A DNA stretch of 36,415 nt, from assembly GCA_025359585.1 (NCBI GenBank), contig JANYFX010000654.1:1-36415 (forward strand). The letters run 5' to 3'. A model generated the notes under the pieces. That model was not told the DNA's origin and ran no database searches. It saw nothing but the letters and a program-made list of their open reading frames with translations. The position numbers and the translations under genes were made by a program. Positions 1 to 9,812 of the stretch are shown piece by piece; position 1 is the first letter of the stretch, and every line of letters begins with the position of its first letter. Origin of the DNA: Rhizobacter sp. (GTDB lineage Bacteria > Pseudomonadota > Gammaproteobacteria > Burkholderiales > Burkholderiaceae_C).

Positions 1-3000
1 TTCTCCAGCCGCACCGCCCAGTTCTTCTTCATGGCCTCGAGTTGCTTGACGATCCGGTTGCCCCGGTCGTTGCTCCTCTCGGCCCGTACAGCCATCTCGA
101 TTTCCATGATGATGTCCTTGATGAATCTTTCGGTGAATTGCGGCGACACCTTGATGCGCTCGAAGCTCGAGTGCGTGATGACGACCGCGTCCCAATCTCC
201 TGTTGCGATGCGCGACACCAGCTCCCGTCGGCGGTCGCCTTCGAGGTCTTCCTTGCCGGCCATCAGCACTGCCGCGTTCGGATAGAGCCGAACGAACTCG
301 GCCGTGTACTGCGCCAGCATGTGGTTCGGCACCACATGGCACGGCTTGTTGACGAAGCCCAGCCGACGCAACTCCATGCCGGCCGCCACGCACACCGCCG
401 TCTTGCCGGCACCGACGACGTGGAACAGCCCGGTATTGCCGGACTGCACGACCCGCCAGATGGCATCCTTCTGGTGCGGGTGCAATTCGAAGCAGCGGGA
501 GAACCCCGGCAGTTTCAGGTGCGCCCCATCGAACTGTCGCGGCCGCGTGGCGTTGAACAGGTCGTTGTAGATGCGGCAGAGCTTCTCTCGCCGCGCCGCC
601 TCGTCGAAGGCCCAGACGGCAAACCGTTCCTTGATCAGGCCCAGCTTCTCGCGTGCGGCCAGGGTCTCGTCGGGGTTGACGATGTACTTGTCGGTCTCCG
701 GGTCACGGTCGCGCACCGTCGGCACCTGCACATTCAGCGCGCACTGCACCAGTTCGATCGCATTCATGCGCGAGGTGCCGAACTCCTGCGTCACCTTGAC
801 GTTCTGGCGCGCGTCCCAGTCGCGGTAGCGCACCGACCAAGCCCCGGCTTGCGCCGAGTAGCCCACTTCGCAGTCCTTCAGTTCCAGAACCTCCTGCACG
901 AAGGTCTCGACCTCGACCGCCGGGATCCAGACCGCTCCGAGACGAGGCTCGATCGCAGCTGGCAGCAGGTCGTCCGGCTGAACTTGCTCCAGCGCTTCGA
1001 TATTGCGCCGGCAGGCCGCACCCGACAGCACCGCTTGCTTCAGCTTCTCCTTGACGTTGCCCGACAGGTACTCGTCGGCCGTCTTCCAGTGGCTGTCAGC
1101 CGGGTCGAGGAACACCTGACCGGCTTCGGCCAGCGCGTCCAGCACCGCTTGTTCCGGCGCCGACAGCAGCCGCGCCATGTAGGCCGGCTCGACCCGCCCA
1201 CGCCACTGCATCGATGCAGCCAGCGCCTCGGTCGGTTCACCGGCGATGGTCGGTTCGACTACGCGCGCCAGCGTGCGCCGCGTGAACAACGCCGCCTTGG
1301 TCGCCCGGTCCGACTCTTCGTCGTAGTGCTCCAGCGACAGCAGCAGCGGGTAGTCCGGGTCGCGCCGAAAGGCCAGCGCGTTGGCCCGTGTTGACAGGCA
1401 ACCGTGCCTTGCGACATAGCGGTCGTAGCTGCCGTTGAGCATCGCCCGCAGGTGGGCGATCTGGCTGTCGCTCTCGTCTCTCAGCTGGGCATCGAGAAGT
1501 GCCCGAGCGTGATCACGGATGGCACACAGGCCGACAATCCGCACACACTGTGTGCCGTTGAGCTGGTCATGAACATCGACCATTTCTGCACCCTCAACCC
1601 GGTGCACGCGTCCATGGTGGAGGCGGTAGCTCCCGGGCTTGGCGCCGCCGTTGGATGGCACTTTGATGCGTTCAGCGCTCTTGTTGACAACCACCGGTCG
1701 GTACACACCTGTCGGCAGCAGCGCGATTCGCTCCGGCAGGGCAGTGACCAGGTCGCCGTCGAATACGGCGGTCGGCACTTCTTCGTAGCCGTTGCTCTCG
1801 GTCCGGATGCTGCCGATGCAGAACTCCGGATGATTGGCGTACCAGGCATTGATCTGCAGATACCGTTCGTGGCAGTGAGGATGGCGCAAGGCCTCCGGCA
1901 CGACGGACAGCTTCAACCACTCGCTGCCGACTGCTTCCCCCGGCTCCCGCTTGCGCAGGAACAGGAAGTCGGTCTGCACGTCGGTGGACGCGATGCCGGC
2001 AAAGGCGCCTTTCGGCAGCCGGATGGCACCCAGCATGTGGGCCTGCGCACCGATATACTGGCGCGCCGCGTCGTCCAGGGCATCCATCGTGTAGCTGGTG
2101 GTGATAAAGCACACCAGTCCGCCGGGCCGCACCAGGTCCAGTGCGCGGCCGAAGAAATAGTTGTGGATGCTGAAACGGGCGTAGGCCCGGTTGCTCAGGT
2201 CGGCGACCTTGTACTTGCCGAACGGTACGTTGCCGATCACGAGGTCGAACCAGTTGTCAGGCAGCGGCGTTTTCTCGAACGGCGCGACGCGAACGTCGAC
2301 GCCGCCCGGCGCGTAGAGCGCAGTGAGCATCCGTCCTGACAGCCGGTCGATCTCGATCGCGGTGACCTGGCTGTTCTGCGCCAGGCTCTGCGGCATCGCG
2401 CCGATGAAGTGGCCGATGCCCGCCGCGGGCTCGAGGACGCGCCCGCCGCTGAAGCCGAAGCGCTCAATGGCCTGCCACATTGCCTCGATCACGTGGACCT
2501 CGGTGTAATGGCTGTTGTTGACGGAGGCGCGTGCGGCCTCGTAGTCGTCGTTCGCCAGCTGTGCGCGCAACTCCCGGGCGCGTGCCAGCCAGACACCGTC
2601 CGTCGCTTCGAGGTTGAAGCTGGCCGGCAGGCCGCCCCATCCGGTGTAGCGCTGCAGGATGCCGCGCTCGGCAGAGGTTGCCGGACGCTGCTCGGCTTCG
2701 ATCCGGCGCAGCGCGTCGATGGCCGCCAAGTTGGAGCCGAACTTGGCGACGGCGCCACCGGGATGGGCGAGGTGCTCACGCGTCAGCAAGGGCCACTGGC
2801 GAAGGATTCGCGGTTGCGGGATGCCAGCGCCGACGCGCCATGCGGTTGGCGCTGGCGAAGCGGGCTTGAACTCGGTCGACTCAGTGAGGTCGACGTCATC
2901 CGGTACCGCAAGCTCCGGGGGGAGGGATTGGAATTCCAGCTCGGTGTCGAGTGGGCTGAGGGTGGTGATGTCCGGTGCGAAGCCGGGCAGCCACAGAGAG

Positions 3001-3020
3001 GGCGCAGTGATGCGGGCCAT
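1..3020 (-). CDS. DarB-like N6-adenine methyltransferase-helicase, 3' end outside window
   Basis: Reading the minus strand from the ATG at 3020 gives 1006 uninterrupted codons to the window edge. The ORF track omits it because no stop is present; the long plus-strand ORFs here are its shadows. SD GGAGA lies 6-7 nt upstream of the ATG. Visible parts: a SAM-binding motif I (VLEPAAGIGHF, about residues 195-205); GNVPFG (263-268), the NPPY-type catalytic motif in the variant typical of large ICE and phage methylase-helicases; and a helicase P-loop HVVGAGKT ending near 874, with the remaining helicase motifs beyond the window. Family knowledge: phage P1 DarB and its ICE homologues fuse these two activities and protect incoming DNA from type I restriction. 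An anti-restriction role for this protein is inference. High GC and ICE-like neighbours suggest a transferred element. Full length is probably well above 1500 residues. Confidence 0.88.
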   Translation of the reverse strand, partial: MARITAPSLWLPGFAPDITTLSPLDTELEFQSLPPELAVPDDVDLTESTEFKPASPAPTAWRVGAGIPQPRILRQWPLLTREHLAHPGGAVAKFGSNLAAIDALRRIEAEQRPATSAERGILQRYTGWGGLPASFNLEATDGVWLARARELRAQLANDDYEAARASVNNSHYTEVHVIEAMWQAIERFGFSGGRVLEPAAGIGHFIGAMPQSLAQNSQVTAIEIDRLSGRMLTALYAPGGVDVRVAPFEKTPLPDNWFDLVIGNVPFGKYKVADLSNRAYARFSIHNYFFGRALDLVRPGGLVCFITTSYTMDALDDAARQYIGAQAHMLGAIRLPKGAFAGIASTDVQTDFLFLRKREPGEAVGSEWLKLSVVPEALRHPHCHERYLQINAWYANHPEFCIGSIRTESNGYEEVPTAVFDGDLVTALPERIALLPTGVYRPVVVNKSAERIKVPSNGGAKPGSYRLHHGRVHRVEGAEMVDVHDQLNGTQCVRIVGLCAIRDHARALLDAQLRDESDSQIAHLRAMLNGSYDRYVARHGCLSTRANALAFRRDPDYPLLLSLEHYDEESDRATKAALFTRRTLARVVEPTIAGEPTEALAASMQWRGRVEPAYMARLLSAPEQAVLDALAEAGQVFLDPADSHWKTADEYLSGNVKEKLKQAVLSGAACRRNIEALEQVQPDDLLPAAIEPRLGAVWIPAVEVETFVQEVLELKDCEVGYSAQAGAWSVRYRDWDARQNVKVTQEFGTSRMNAIELVQCALNVQVPTVRDRDPETDKYIVNPDETLAAREKLGLIKERFAVWAFDEAARREKLCRIYNDLFNATRPRQFDGAHLKLPGFSRCFELHPHQKDAIWRVVQSGNTGLFHVVGAGKTAVCVAAGMELRRLGFVNKPCHVVPNHMLAQYTAEFVRLYPNAAVLMAGKEDLEGDRRRELVSRIATGDWDAVVITHSSFERIKVSPQFTERFIKDIIMEIEMAVRAERSNDRGNRIVKQLEAMKKNWAVRLE

Positions 3021-3041
3021 CGGTGTTCTCCAATAAAAATG

Positions 3042-3076
3042 GGGAGCACGGCCGCCCAGCAGGGAGACGTGCTCCC
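3042..3076 (-). promoter_or_regulatory. attenuator-like hairpin in the leader of the DarB-like gene
   Basis: On the minus strand GGGAGCACG (3076-3068) pairs perfectly with CGTGCTCCC (3050-3042). The stem is followed by CATTTTTATT and then the SD GGAGA of the methylase-helicase gene, so it looks like an intrinsic terminator inside the leader. The 5' GGGAG can instead pair with a nearer CTCCC (plus 3062-3066, loop of 5), giving a mutually exclusive fold. This suggests attenuation or translational control. The pairings are seen; the function is inferred. Confidence 0.5.
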
Positions 3077-3650
3077 GGTGGGACATGGACGCGGAGGTCC
3101 GGAGGGTTTCGAGGCACGTCGCGCGCGAGCGCGGAGCCTGAGTGGAAGAGGGCGGGTAACGACCGCGACGCCTGAGCAGGCTCAGGGGCGCTCGGGTGAG
3201 CGCGTCGGCCAGAGGCCAAAGGGAAGGTCAGTGTGCGGCGGGTACGTGCTGCTTGCGGCCTTCAACTCGAGGCGGTTACGGCAATCGATGCGCAGGGCAG
3301 TCGGTTTCGGATGGCAACCTGCCGCGCCGGCTCAGGAACGTCCTGAACCAGATGTCGCAATGCCTTGCAATCAGTCATCCCTTCGCGGATCGGCGTCCCC
3401 TTTACGATGCACGCAAAGGTGCCCGCCGCCGTGACCGATTCGGCGTCCGGCGATGCGCCGTTCGCTCGCTGGACAGCGGCGATGGCGATGCCCGAAGAAC
3501 CAGAACGTGGGTGAAGGCGTGTCGGACGTCGGTGCCTTGGCACCTCGTCCCTGACCCCGAAAGCCCGCGCCTTCACAGGCGCTTTCGCGTGACTGCCCCT
3601 GGCCGCGCGATCGACGATGGAGACGTTCGACAGCAGCAGGGGAGCAAGGC
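3077..3650. other. divergent intergenic leader, no supported gene
   Basis: About 570 bases separate the minus-strand methylase-helicase leader from the plus-strand HTH/recombinase gene. Both promoters probably lie here. The minus strand carries an open 143-codon frame (3262-3693), but it overlaps the next gene, has no clear SD and an Arg/Ala/Pro-rich composition. I treat it as unproven. A short perfect hairpin (gcgcct/aggcgc, loop 4) sits at 3567-3582. I see no tRNA or mobile-element end. Confidence 0.4.
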
Positions 3651-4589
3651 GTGGACAACACCAAAGAGAAAGGGGCGACGGACACCACGGCACGGTCCAT
3701 CGAAATGCTGAAAGCCGTCATCGAAGGCCGCACCTACGACGCCGTGGCGGTCGACTACGGCATCACGCGAACTGCAGTGGAGCGTCGGGTCAAGGGGATC
3801 GCCACACGGCTGAGTGCCGAGGTGGGCATTGCAGGCCTCAATGAGGGCGGGGCCGCCTTCGTTTGCCGCTTACGCCACAAGCGGGCCGCGATCCTGGCGT
3901 CGCTCGAACGCTTCGAGCCGAAGCCGATCTGCAGCGCACGCCAGGCGCGAGTCGTGTCGGCCGATGAGATCGACCAGGCCGTGCATCGAATCCGGGGACG
4001 GAGCGCGCAGCCGGCGCGGGACATTGCACTGTTTTTCATGCTGTTCGCGACCGGCGCGCGGCCGCTGGAGATTGCGCGCATGGAGGTGCGTGACTACCTC
4101 CATGCCGACGGCAGCGTGCGGCGGGAATCGGAGTTGCGCGCCGAGGCCACGATCACCGGCAGGTCCCGTCCGCTGTTCTTTGCGAGCAGCAAGCTCGATG
4201 ACGCGTTGACTGCCTACCTGCTTGTCCGGCTCGAAAGCCGCCAAGGGCTGGGACTCGCGACGGCGTTCCGTGGCCTCGATCCCGACAGCCGGCTGTTCCT
4301 CACCGCAACAGGCTGTGGTTTCCAGATCACGCCGTATGGAGAGGCGGGGCAGCATCGGTTCCTGTGCCGGCCCATTCTGGAGACCTACCGCAAGCTGTTC
4401 CGGTATGCCGACATCGAGGGGGCGACCGCCCTCTCCGTGCGGCACACGGTCGTGGCCCGTCTCTACGAGCGGGGTGCCGATGAGGAGCAGGTCGGCTTGG
4501 TCCTGGGCATCAGTGATCGCAGTGCGGTTCGCGGGCTGTTTCCGCGCGCTCGGCCGACGATGGCGCGCTTGGTGGATGAGTTGATCTGA
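3651..4589 (+). CDS. HTH protein fused to a degenerate tyrosine-recombinase domain
   Basis: 312 residues from a GTG start; the SD aggggag about 6 nt upstream decides the start. Residues 15-55 contain a helix-turn-helix-like segment (VAVDYGITRTAVERRVKGI). Residues 110-312 resemble a phage integrase/Xer catalytic domain: box I is TGARPLEIARMEVRDY with its Arg, and box II is LSVRHTVVARLYERG with its Arg. The first box II His is replaced (LSVR rather than HxLR), the LGH motif reads LGIS, and no Tyr follows in the C-terminal tail (the nucleophile region reads RGLFPRARP). It therefore probably binds DNA without strand cleavage. It is divergent to the DarB-like gene, so a regulatory or element-maintenance role is plausible. 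Similar proteins annotated simply as integrases occur in GC-rich ICEs, so automatic labels may overstate activity. Confidence 0.8.
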   Translation: MDNTKEKGATDTTARSIEMLKAVIEGRTYDAVAVDYGITRTAVERRVKGIATRLSAEVGIAGLNEGGAAFVCRLRHKRAAILASLERFEPKPICSARQARVVSADEIDQAVHRIRGRSAQPARDIALFFMLFATGARPLEIARMEVRDYLHADGSVRRESELRAEATITGRSRPLFFASSKLDDALTAYLLVRLESRQGLGLATAFRGLDPDSRLFLTATGCGFQITPYGEAGQHRFLCRPILETYRKLFRYADIEGATALSVRHTVVARLYERGADEEQVGLVLGISDRSAVRGLFPRARPTMARLVDELI

Positions 4590-4605
4590 CCCGAGATGCA
4601 GCGGT

Positions 4606-4619
4606 GGGCGTGTACGCCC
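4606..4619 (+). terminator. weak hairpin after the HTH/recombinase gene
   Basis: gggcg (4606-4610) pairs with cgccc (4615-4619) across tgta, 17 bases after the stop codon. No T-run follows, so termination is uncertain. Confidence 0.2.
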
Positions 4620-4767
4620 CCGCGAATGGCAGCAGTCGGCAGGTCACGCAGAACACCCCGTGGGTGACCGTATAGGGCGGCGACAAGGCTCATGGCGGTC
4701 CCCGGGTCGGCAGACAAGCGTTTCACCGCCAGCACGCCGGTAGAGACCGGCGCGCTGGCACTCATGC

Positions 4768-5121
4768 CTACCTGACTGCCGTGACGACGTAGCCTTTGGT
4801 TCCCTGCACGAACTCGAAGTTGACCTTCTTGCCGACGCTGAGCTTGTCGAACAGCATCTTGTCCTGGAGCTGGAAGCCCATCGTTATTGCCGGTCAGTTC
4901 ATGCTCTTGACCGGGTCATGAGCCAGGGTGACAAGACCGGACTTCGGATCGACCTTCTTGACCATGCCCGTGGCCATGTGGACCGTTGGGGCAACAGCCG
5001 CGGCCGCAGGTTTCTTGGCCATCTCCATGCCCTTCATGTCGTCCATCTTCTGCTGCGAAAACGCAGCGGACGACGCCAAAGCAAGTGAAGTGACGATCAA
5101 GGTAGTGGCGATGTTCCTCAT
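4768..5121 (-). pseudogene. cusF: cusF, periplasmic copper/silver chaperone, with nonsense codon at the metal-site Trp
   Basis: A 117-codon CusF-type frame: signal peptide (MRNIATTLIVTSLALASSAAFS), Met/Lys-rich linker, then a small beta-barrel. The ORF track stops at SMN because the next codon is TGA (4894-4896). Beyond it the same frame continues as PAITMGF and ends TKGYVVTAVR with TAG at 4768-4770. In CusF the motif is MNWPAMTM; its Trp covers the Cu(I) site and its Met residues bind the metal. Here TGG reads TGA and the first Met (ATG) reads ATA, both G-to-A changes, so two metal-site residues are altered. Start ATG 5121 has SD CGGAGA 6 nt upstream. It is the last gene of the cus operon, after two hairpins. 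Loss of function is most likely; a sequencing error cannot be excluded, though the second substitution makes error alone less likely. Confidence 0.85.
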
Positions 5122-5160
5122 GTGAATCTCCGTTTCGGGATGGGTTGTGGAAACTCATGT

Positions 5161-5187
5161 CCCGACGGCACTTGGATGACCGTCGGG
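5161..5187 (-). terminator. hairpin 1 in the cusA-cusF gap
   Basis: cccgacgg (5161-5168) and ccgtcggg (5180-5187) form a perfect 8-bp GC-rich stem with an 11-nt loop, between the cusA stop and the cusF SD. There is no T-run, so an RNA-stability or processing element is as likely as a terminator. Confidence 0.4.
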
Positions 5188-5202
5188 CGAGTCGATGTGG
5201 AG

Positions 5203-5236
5203 GGGCGGCGCCTCATTCAGCGAAGCCTCGCCGCCC
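5203..5236 (-). terminator. hairpin 2 in the cusA-cusF gap
   Basis: gggcggcg (5203-5210) and cgccgccc (5229-5236) form a perfect 8-bp stem with an 18-nt loop, just after the cusA stop in the direction of transcription. With hairpin 1 it makes a tandem structure that could uncouple cusF from cusA expression (inference). Confidence 0.4.
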
Positions 5237-5247
5237 GCTGAAGTTGT

Positions 5248-8200
5248 TCAGGCCGTCGCATGCTGCCTCCGCCAGAACGCGAAGCGCCATGCCTTGCGTT
5301 CGCGCTGCTGCCGCATCAGGAGGTAGGCGGCTGGAATCACGAACATCGACAGCAAGGGCGCGGTGATCATCCCGCCGACCATCGGTGCGGCGATGCGTTG
5401 CATGACTTCTGAACCAGTGCCGGTACCAATCATAATCGGCACCAACCCAGCGATGATGACGGCCACTGTCATCGCTTTCGGTCGTACACGCAACACTGCG
5501 CCTTCTCGTATCGCGGCCAACAAATCTTCTTCGTTATGCAGACCTTGTTTGATTTTTATTTCCCAAGCATTTTTCAGGTAGAGCAACATGATCACACCGA
5601 ACTCGGCGGATACGCCAGCGAGCGCGATAAAACCAACACCACTGGCGACCGATAGGTTGTGCCCGAGTGCCCACAATAACCAAATCCCACCGGCCAGCGC
5701 AAAGGGTAAAGTCGCTAGAATGAGCAGCGCTTCATCCAATTTTTGGAATGTCAGATAGAGCAGTATGAGGATGATGAGCAAAGTCGCCGGCACGACGATT
5801 TTTAGCTTGGCGGTGGCGCGCTCCAGATATTCAAATTGCCCTGACCAGGAGATTGAATATCCAGCAGGAAGCTTGATATTTTTGCTCACGGCAATTTGCA
5901 TGTCATGCACAGCAGAGCGTAAATCGCGGCCACGAATATCGACATAGACCCAGCCGGATAAGCGACCGTTTTCACTCTTTAACATCGGTGCACCATCAAT
6001 GATGGCGATGCTGGCGACATCGCCTAAACGGATCTGCGCACCGCGCTCGGTGAGTACCGGCAGCAGCCGCAATTTCTCTACCGAATCGCGCAACTCGCGT
6101 GGATAGCGCACGTTGATAGGGAAGCGCTGTAAACCTTCGATCGTTTCTCCAATATTGTCCCCGCCGATAGCAGAAGAGACGACGCTTTGGACGTCGGCGA
6201 TATTCATGCCGTAGCGCGCGGCGACATCACGGTCGATATGGATATCTACGTAGCGGCCGCCATTGAGCCGTTCCGCCAATGCCGATGATACGCCGGGCAC
6301 TTTTTGTACCACGCGCCCGATCTCACCAGTGATGCGGTCGATCTCTTGCAGATTGACGCCCGCGACCTTGACGCCGACCGGACTCTTGATGCCGGTGGCG
6401 AGCATGTCGATGCGGTTGCGAATCGGCGGCACCCAGATGTTGGACAGACCGGGAACCTTGACGATGCGATCGAGTTCTTCTACCAGTTTGTCGGTGGTCA
6501 TGCCGATGCGCCATTGGTCGCGCGGTTTGAACTGGATCGTCGTTTCGAACATTTCCAGCGGCGCGGGATCTGTGGCAGATTCTGCCCTGCCCGCTTTGCC
6601 AAATACCGTTTGAACTTCGGGTACGGTCTTAATCAAACGGTCGGTCTGTTGTAATAGTTGCGCAACTTTGCCTGCACCTATTCCCGGCAAAGCCGACGGC
6701 ATATACAGCAAATCGCCTTCATCCAGAGCGGGCATAAATTCGCCCCCTAACTGCATCATGGGCCAGAGCGTCAAAACTACCAAGGCAACTGCAGCCATCA
6801 AAGTCACTTTGGGAAAGCGTAAAACAATATCCAGCAAGGGACGGTAGAGGACGATCAGAATGCGATTAAGGGGATTTTTTTGTTCATCGGGAATACGGCC
6901 CCGGATCAGATAACCCATCAATACCGGAATCAGGGTGACGGCCAAACCAGCAGCGGCGGCCATTGCGTAGGTTTTGGTAAAAGCCAGCGGCGAAAACAGT
7001 TTCCCCTCCTGTGCCTCCAGCGTGAACACCGGGATAAAAGAAAGGACAATGATGAGCAAGGAGAAAAACAGTGCGGGGCCCACTTCGGCGGCGGCGTGGG
7101 CGATGACCTGCCAATGATTTTCGCCGCTTAACTGTTCGCCCGGATGGGCACGCCTCCATGCCTCGATATGTTTGTGCGCATTCTCGATCATGACAACAGC
7201 GGCATCGACCATCGCTCCCACCGCGATGGCAATACCACCGAGTGACATGATATTGGCATTCACGCCTTGGTAATACATCACGATGAAGGCAATCAATATC
7301 CCGATGGGTAGCGTGACAATGGCGACTAATGCGGAGCGCAGGTGAAATAAAAAAATCGCGCAAATAACCGCCACTACGATAAATTCTTCGATTAATTTAT
7401 GCTCCAAATTGTCCACCGCACGCGTAATTAGTTTAGACCGGTCATAGGTGGGAATAATCTCGACGCCGGGGGGCAGACTAGCTTTCAAATTCTCCAATTT
7501 CGCTTTGACTGCAGCGATGGTATTGAGTGCATTTTTTCCCGAACGCATGATGATCACGCCGCCTGCGACCTCCCCTTCTCCATTTAATTCCGCAATGCCG
7601 CGCCGCATCTCTGGGCCTACCTGAACATGCGCTACATCACCGAGGCGTACCGAGATACCAGCGTCGTTCGTACTTAAAGGAATTTTGCGGAAGTCGTCTA
7701 GTGATTGCAGATAGCCGGAGGCGCGCACCATGTATTCGGCTTCGCCCAGTTCTAATACCGAGCCGCCGCTTTCCTGATTCGCTCTTCGTACCGCCTCAAT
7801 TATTTTGGCATGCGGTATGTTGGTCGCCCGCATCTTGTCGGGGTCGAGCACGATTTGCACTTGCCGTACCATGCCGCCGATGCTCGCCACTTCAGACACA
7901 TTCGGCACAGCCTTTAACTCAAATTTGAGGAACCAATCCTGCAACGCACGCAGCTGCGACAGATCCTGCTTACCGCTGCGGTCGATCAAAGCGTATTCAT
8001 AAATCCAGCCTACGCCGGTGGCATCGGGCCCAAGCGCTGTTTTAGCTTGCGCGGGCAGACGCGCTTGCACTTGGTTCAAATATTCCAGCACACGCGAACG
8101 CGCCCAGTAGGGATCGGTACCGTCCTCGAACAAGATATACACGAAAGAATCGCCAAAGAAAGAATAGCCGCGCACTGTCTTCGCGCCGGGCACCGACAAC

Positions 8201-8418
8201 ATGGTGGTAGTCAGCGGATAGGTCACCTGATTTTCTACAATCTGTGGCGCCTGCCCAGGAAAGCTCGTGCGAATGATGACCTGCACATCCGATAGATCGG
8301 GAATCGCATCGAGCGGTGTGCGCGCTAATGACCAGATACCCCACGCAGTAAGCAGCAGGGTCGCCAGCAATACTAAAAAGCGATTGGCAATCGACCAGAG
8401 AATTAATCTGGCGATCAT
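5248..8418 (-). CDS. cusA: CusA, HME-type RND copper/silver efflux pump
   Basis: 1056 residues, normal for the heavy-metal-efflux RND family. CusA is the inner-membrane proton-driven pump that takes Cu(I)/Ag(I) to CusB and CusC. The N-terminus is hydrophobic (about residues 10-30), followed by a large periplasmic region and the two six-helix bundles of RND pumps. The HME signature [16 protein letters not shown] near residue 400 contains the proton-relay Asp. Three Met contexts match the periplasmic copper triad of E. coli CusA: LLYMPS, RIDMLAT and RYGMNI. The ATG overlaps the cusB stop (ATGA, 8415-8418), so the two are translationally coupled. The last 150-200 bases of the gene, toward cusF, are visibly more GC-rich than the rest, suggesting a recombination joint. 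Monovalent specificity is inferred from the motif and from the cusF neighbour. Confidence 0.95.
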   Translation of the reverse strand: MIARLILWSIANRFLVLLATLLLTAWGIWSLARTPLDAIPDLSDVQVIIRTSFPGQAPQIVENQVTYPLTTTMLSVPGAKTVRGYSFFGDSFVYILFEDGTDPYWARSRVLEYLNQVQARLPAQAKTALGPDATGVGWIYEYALIDRSGKQDLSQLRALQDWFLKFELKAVPNVSEVASIGGMVRQVQIVLDPDKMRATNIPHAKIIEAVRRANQESGGSVLELGEAEYMVRASGYLQSLDDFRKIPLSTNDAGISVRLGDVAHVQVGPEMRRGIAELNGEGEVAGGVIIMRSGKNALNTIAAVKAKLENLKASLPPGVEIIPTYDRSKLITRAVDNLEHKLIEEFIVVAVICAIFLFHLRSALVAIVTLPIGILIAFIVMYYQGVNANIMSLGGIAIAVGAMVDAAVVMIENAHKHIEAWRRAHPGEQLSGENHWQVIAHAAAEVGPALFFSLLIIVLSFIPVFTLEAQEGKLFSPLAFTKTYAMAAAAGLAVTLIPVLMGYLIRGRIPDEQKNPLNRILIVLYRPLLDIVLRFPKVTLMAAVALVVLTLWPMMQLGGEFMPALDEGDLLYMPSALPGIGAGKVAQLLQQTDRLIKTVPEVQTVFGKAGRAESATDPAPLEMFETTIQFKPRDQWRIGMTTDKLVEELDRIVKVPGLSNIWVPPIRNRIDMLATGIKSPVGVKVAGVNLQEIDRITGEIGRVVQKVPGVSSALAERLNGGRYVDIHIDRDVAARYGMNIADVQSVVSSAIGGDNIGETIEGLQRFPINVRYPRELRDSVEKLRLLPVLTERGAQIRLGDVASIAIIDGAPMLKSENGRLSGWVYVDIRGRDLRSAVHDMQIAVSKNIKLPAGYSISWSGQFEYLERATAKLKIVVPATLLIILILLYLTFQKLDEALLILATLPFALAGGIWLLWALGHNLSVASGVGFIALAGVSAEFGVIMLLYLKNAWEIKIKQGLHNEEDLLAAIREGAVLRVRPKAMTVAVIIAGLVPIMIGTGTGSEVMQRIAAPMVGGMITAPLLSMFVIPAAYLLMRQQRERKAWRFAFWRRQHATA

Positions 8419-9812
8419 TGCCCGCCTCCTTGCTGGGCTGCTTTGATGGGTGTTTTGTTCGGTACCTTGGTAGATTTTCTGTTGGGTGTAATAGGTAACG
8501 CGTTTGTCATTTCATTGGCGGCCGCTCTTATAGTCGCATTTATAGATTCACTGCTGATAGATTCATCACTCAAACGCGTGGTTTCACCTTTTAAACTAGC
8601 TTCCGAATCGATCAAAAACTGGCCAGAAATTACCACGTTTTGCCCCGCCTTCAGACCGCTGAGAATTTCCGTCTTTCCATTTGCATCGCTACCGACTTCG
8701 ACATCAACGGGAAGAAATTTACCTTCGCCTTGCGCCAGCATGACGACACTGCGAGTACCGGTTTTAATTACTGCTTCAGAGGGCACCCACAACACGTCTT
8801 TGGGCCTGTCGGAGAGAATCTTCAGCGACACGAACATGCCAGGCACCAATTTCCCGCCGGGATTATCCAGTTCAATGCGGGCTTTTTGTGTCCGCGTCTG
8901 TGTATTCACCTCCGGCAAGAACGCACTGATTTTTCCTTTAAACAAACTACCAGGCAACGCGGCCGCGCGCACTTCCACCCCATCGCCGGCACGCACTTGG
9001 GCAGTCGCATTCTCGGGCACTTCGGCATTGATCCAAACCTTACTGATACCGTTGATGCGAAACAAGGCCGCTCCGGCCATGACGTTCATGCCTTCGCGCG
9101 CGGATAGTTCGGTCACTACGCCGGAAAGTGGGGCCGTCAGTGTGACGAGTGCATGTGTTTTGGCGCTCGATTCGACCCGTCTAATTTGATCTTCGTTCAT
9201 GCCGACAAGACGCATGCGTTGCCTGGCGCCATCCAACAGACCTTCCATGCCACCGCCTTCCATGCGCTTGACGGTCAAGTATTCTTCCTGCGCCGCAATC
9301 CAGTCCGGCACATACAATTCAGCTAGCACCTGGCCTTTGCGTACCGAATCAAATGGGGCACGCACATACAATTTCTCGACGAAGCCATTGCTGCGCGCCT
9401 GAACCAGTACGACATCACGCTCGTTGTAGGCAATATTGCCGATCGCTACTAAGAATTGCTCAATACTTCCTTGCCTAACTTCCGCAGTGCGCACGCCCAG
9501 ATTTTGCTGTACCCGTGGGCTGATGTTTACTGTGCCCGCATCCGCGCTGCCATTTGCCGCATCCGCATAAACGGGTACCAGTTCCATCTCCATGAAAGGC
9601 GACTTGCCGGGCTTGTCGAATTTCTGGCCCGGCACCATCGGGTCATGCCAATACAGCGGCTTGTCATGCACTATTTGAGCATTTGACGTAGCTTGCCCAT
9701 CAGTTTTAAACGACTGCATCGCTTGCTGTGTGCCCAATCGATACAAACCAAAACCGATGACACTCAGTACCATGCACGTAATGATTGTCTGCACAATTTT
9801 TCGGGGGTTCAT
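8415..9812 (-). CDS. cusB: CusB, periplasmic adaptor of the copper efflux system
   Basis: 465 residues, membrane-fusion protein family. CusB bridges CusA and CusC and receives copper from CusF. An N-terminal membrane anchor (about residues 5-25) is followed by a heavy-metal-binding domain at 52-82 ([20 protein letters not shown]) rich in Met and His. Barrel-sandwich and hairpin regions follow, for example [19 protein letters not shown] near the lipoyl-like half. The C-terminal tail is Lys/Gln-rich and longer than usual. Its start overlaps the cusC stop (ATGA, 9809-9812) and its stop overlaps the cusA start, so cusCBA is one tightly coupled operon. Confidence 0.94.
   Translation of the reverse strand: MNPRKIVQTIITCMVLSVIGFGLYRLGTQQAMQSFKTDGQATSNAQIVHDKPLYWHDPMVPGQKFDKPGKSPFMEMELVPVYADAANGSADAGTVNISPRVQQNLGVRTAEVRQGSIEQFLVAIGNIAYNERDVVLVQARSNGFVEKLYVRAPFDSVRKGQVLAELYVPDWIAAQEEYLTVKRMEGGGMEGLLDGARQRMRLVGMNEDQIRRVESSAKTHALVTLTAPLSGVVTELSAREGMNVMAGAALFRINGISKVWINAEVPENATAQVRAGDGVEVRAAALPGSLFKGKISAFLPEVNTQTRTQKARIELDNPGGKLVPGMFVSLKILSDRPKDVLWVPSEAVIKTGTRSVVMLAQGEGKFLPVDVEVGSDANGKTEILSGLKAGQNVVISGQFLIDSEASLKGETTRLSDESISSESINATIRAAANEMTNALPITPNRKSTKVPNKTPIKAAQQGGGQ

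Noticed and set aside
42-3434. Long plus-strand ORFs (450, 311 and 341 residues)
   Set aside because: They are antisense to the continuous methylase-helicase frame, which has recognisable motifs and an SD. High GC at third positions keeps the opposite frames open.
3262-3693. 143-residue minus-strand ORF in the leader region
   Set aside because: No SD, overlaps the HTH/recombinase start, low-complexity composition. It may be conserved leader DNA, but coding is not supported.
4463-4765. 100-residue minus-strand ORF downstream of cusF
   Set aside because: It mostly overlaps the recombinase-like gene in antisense and shows no family motif or SD.
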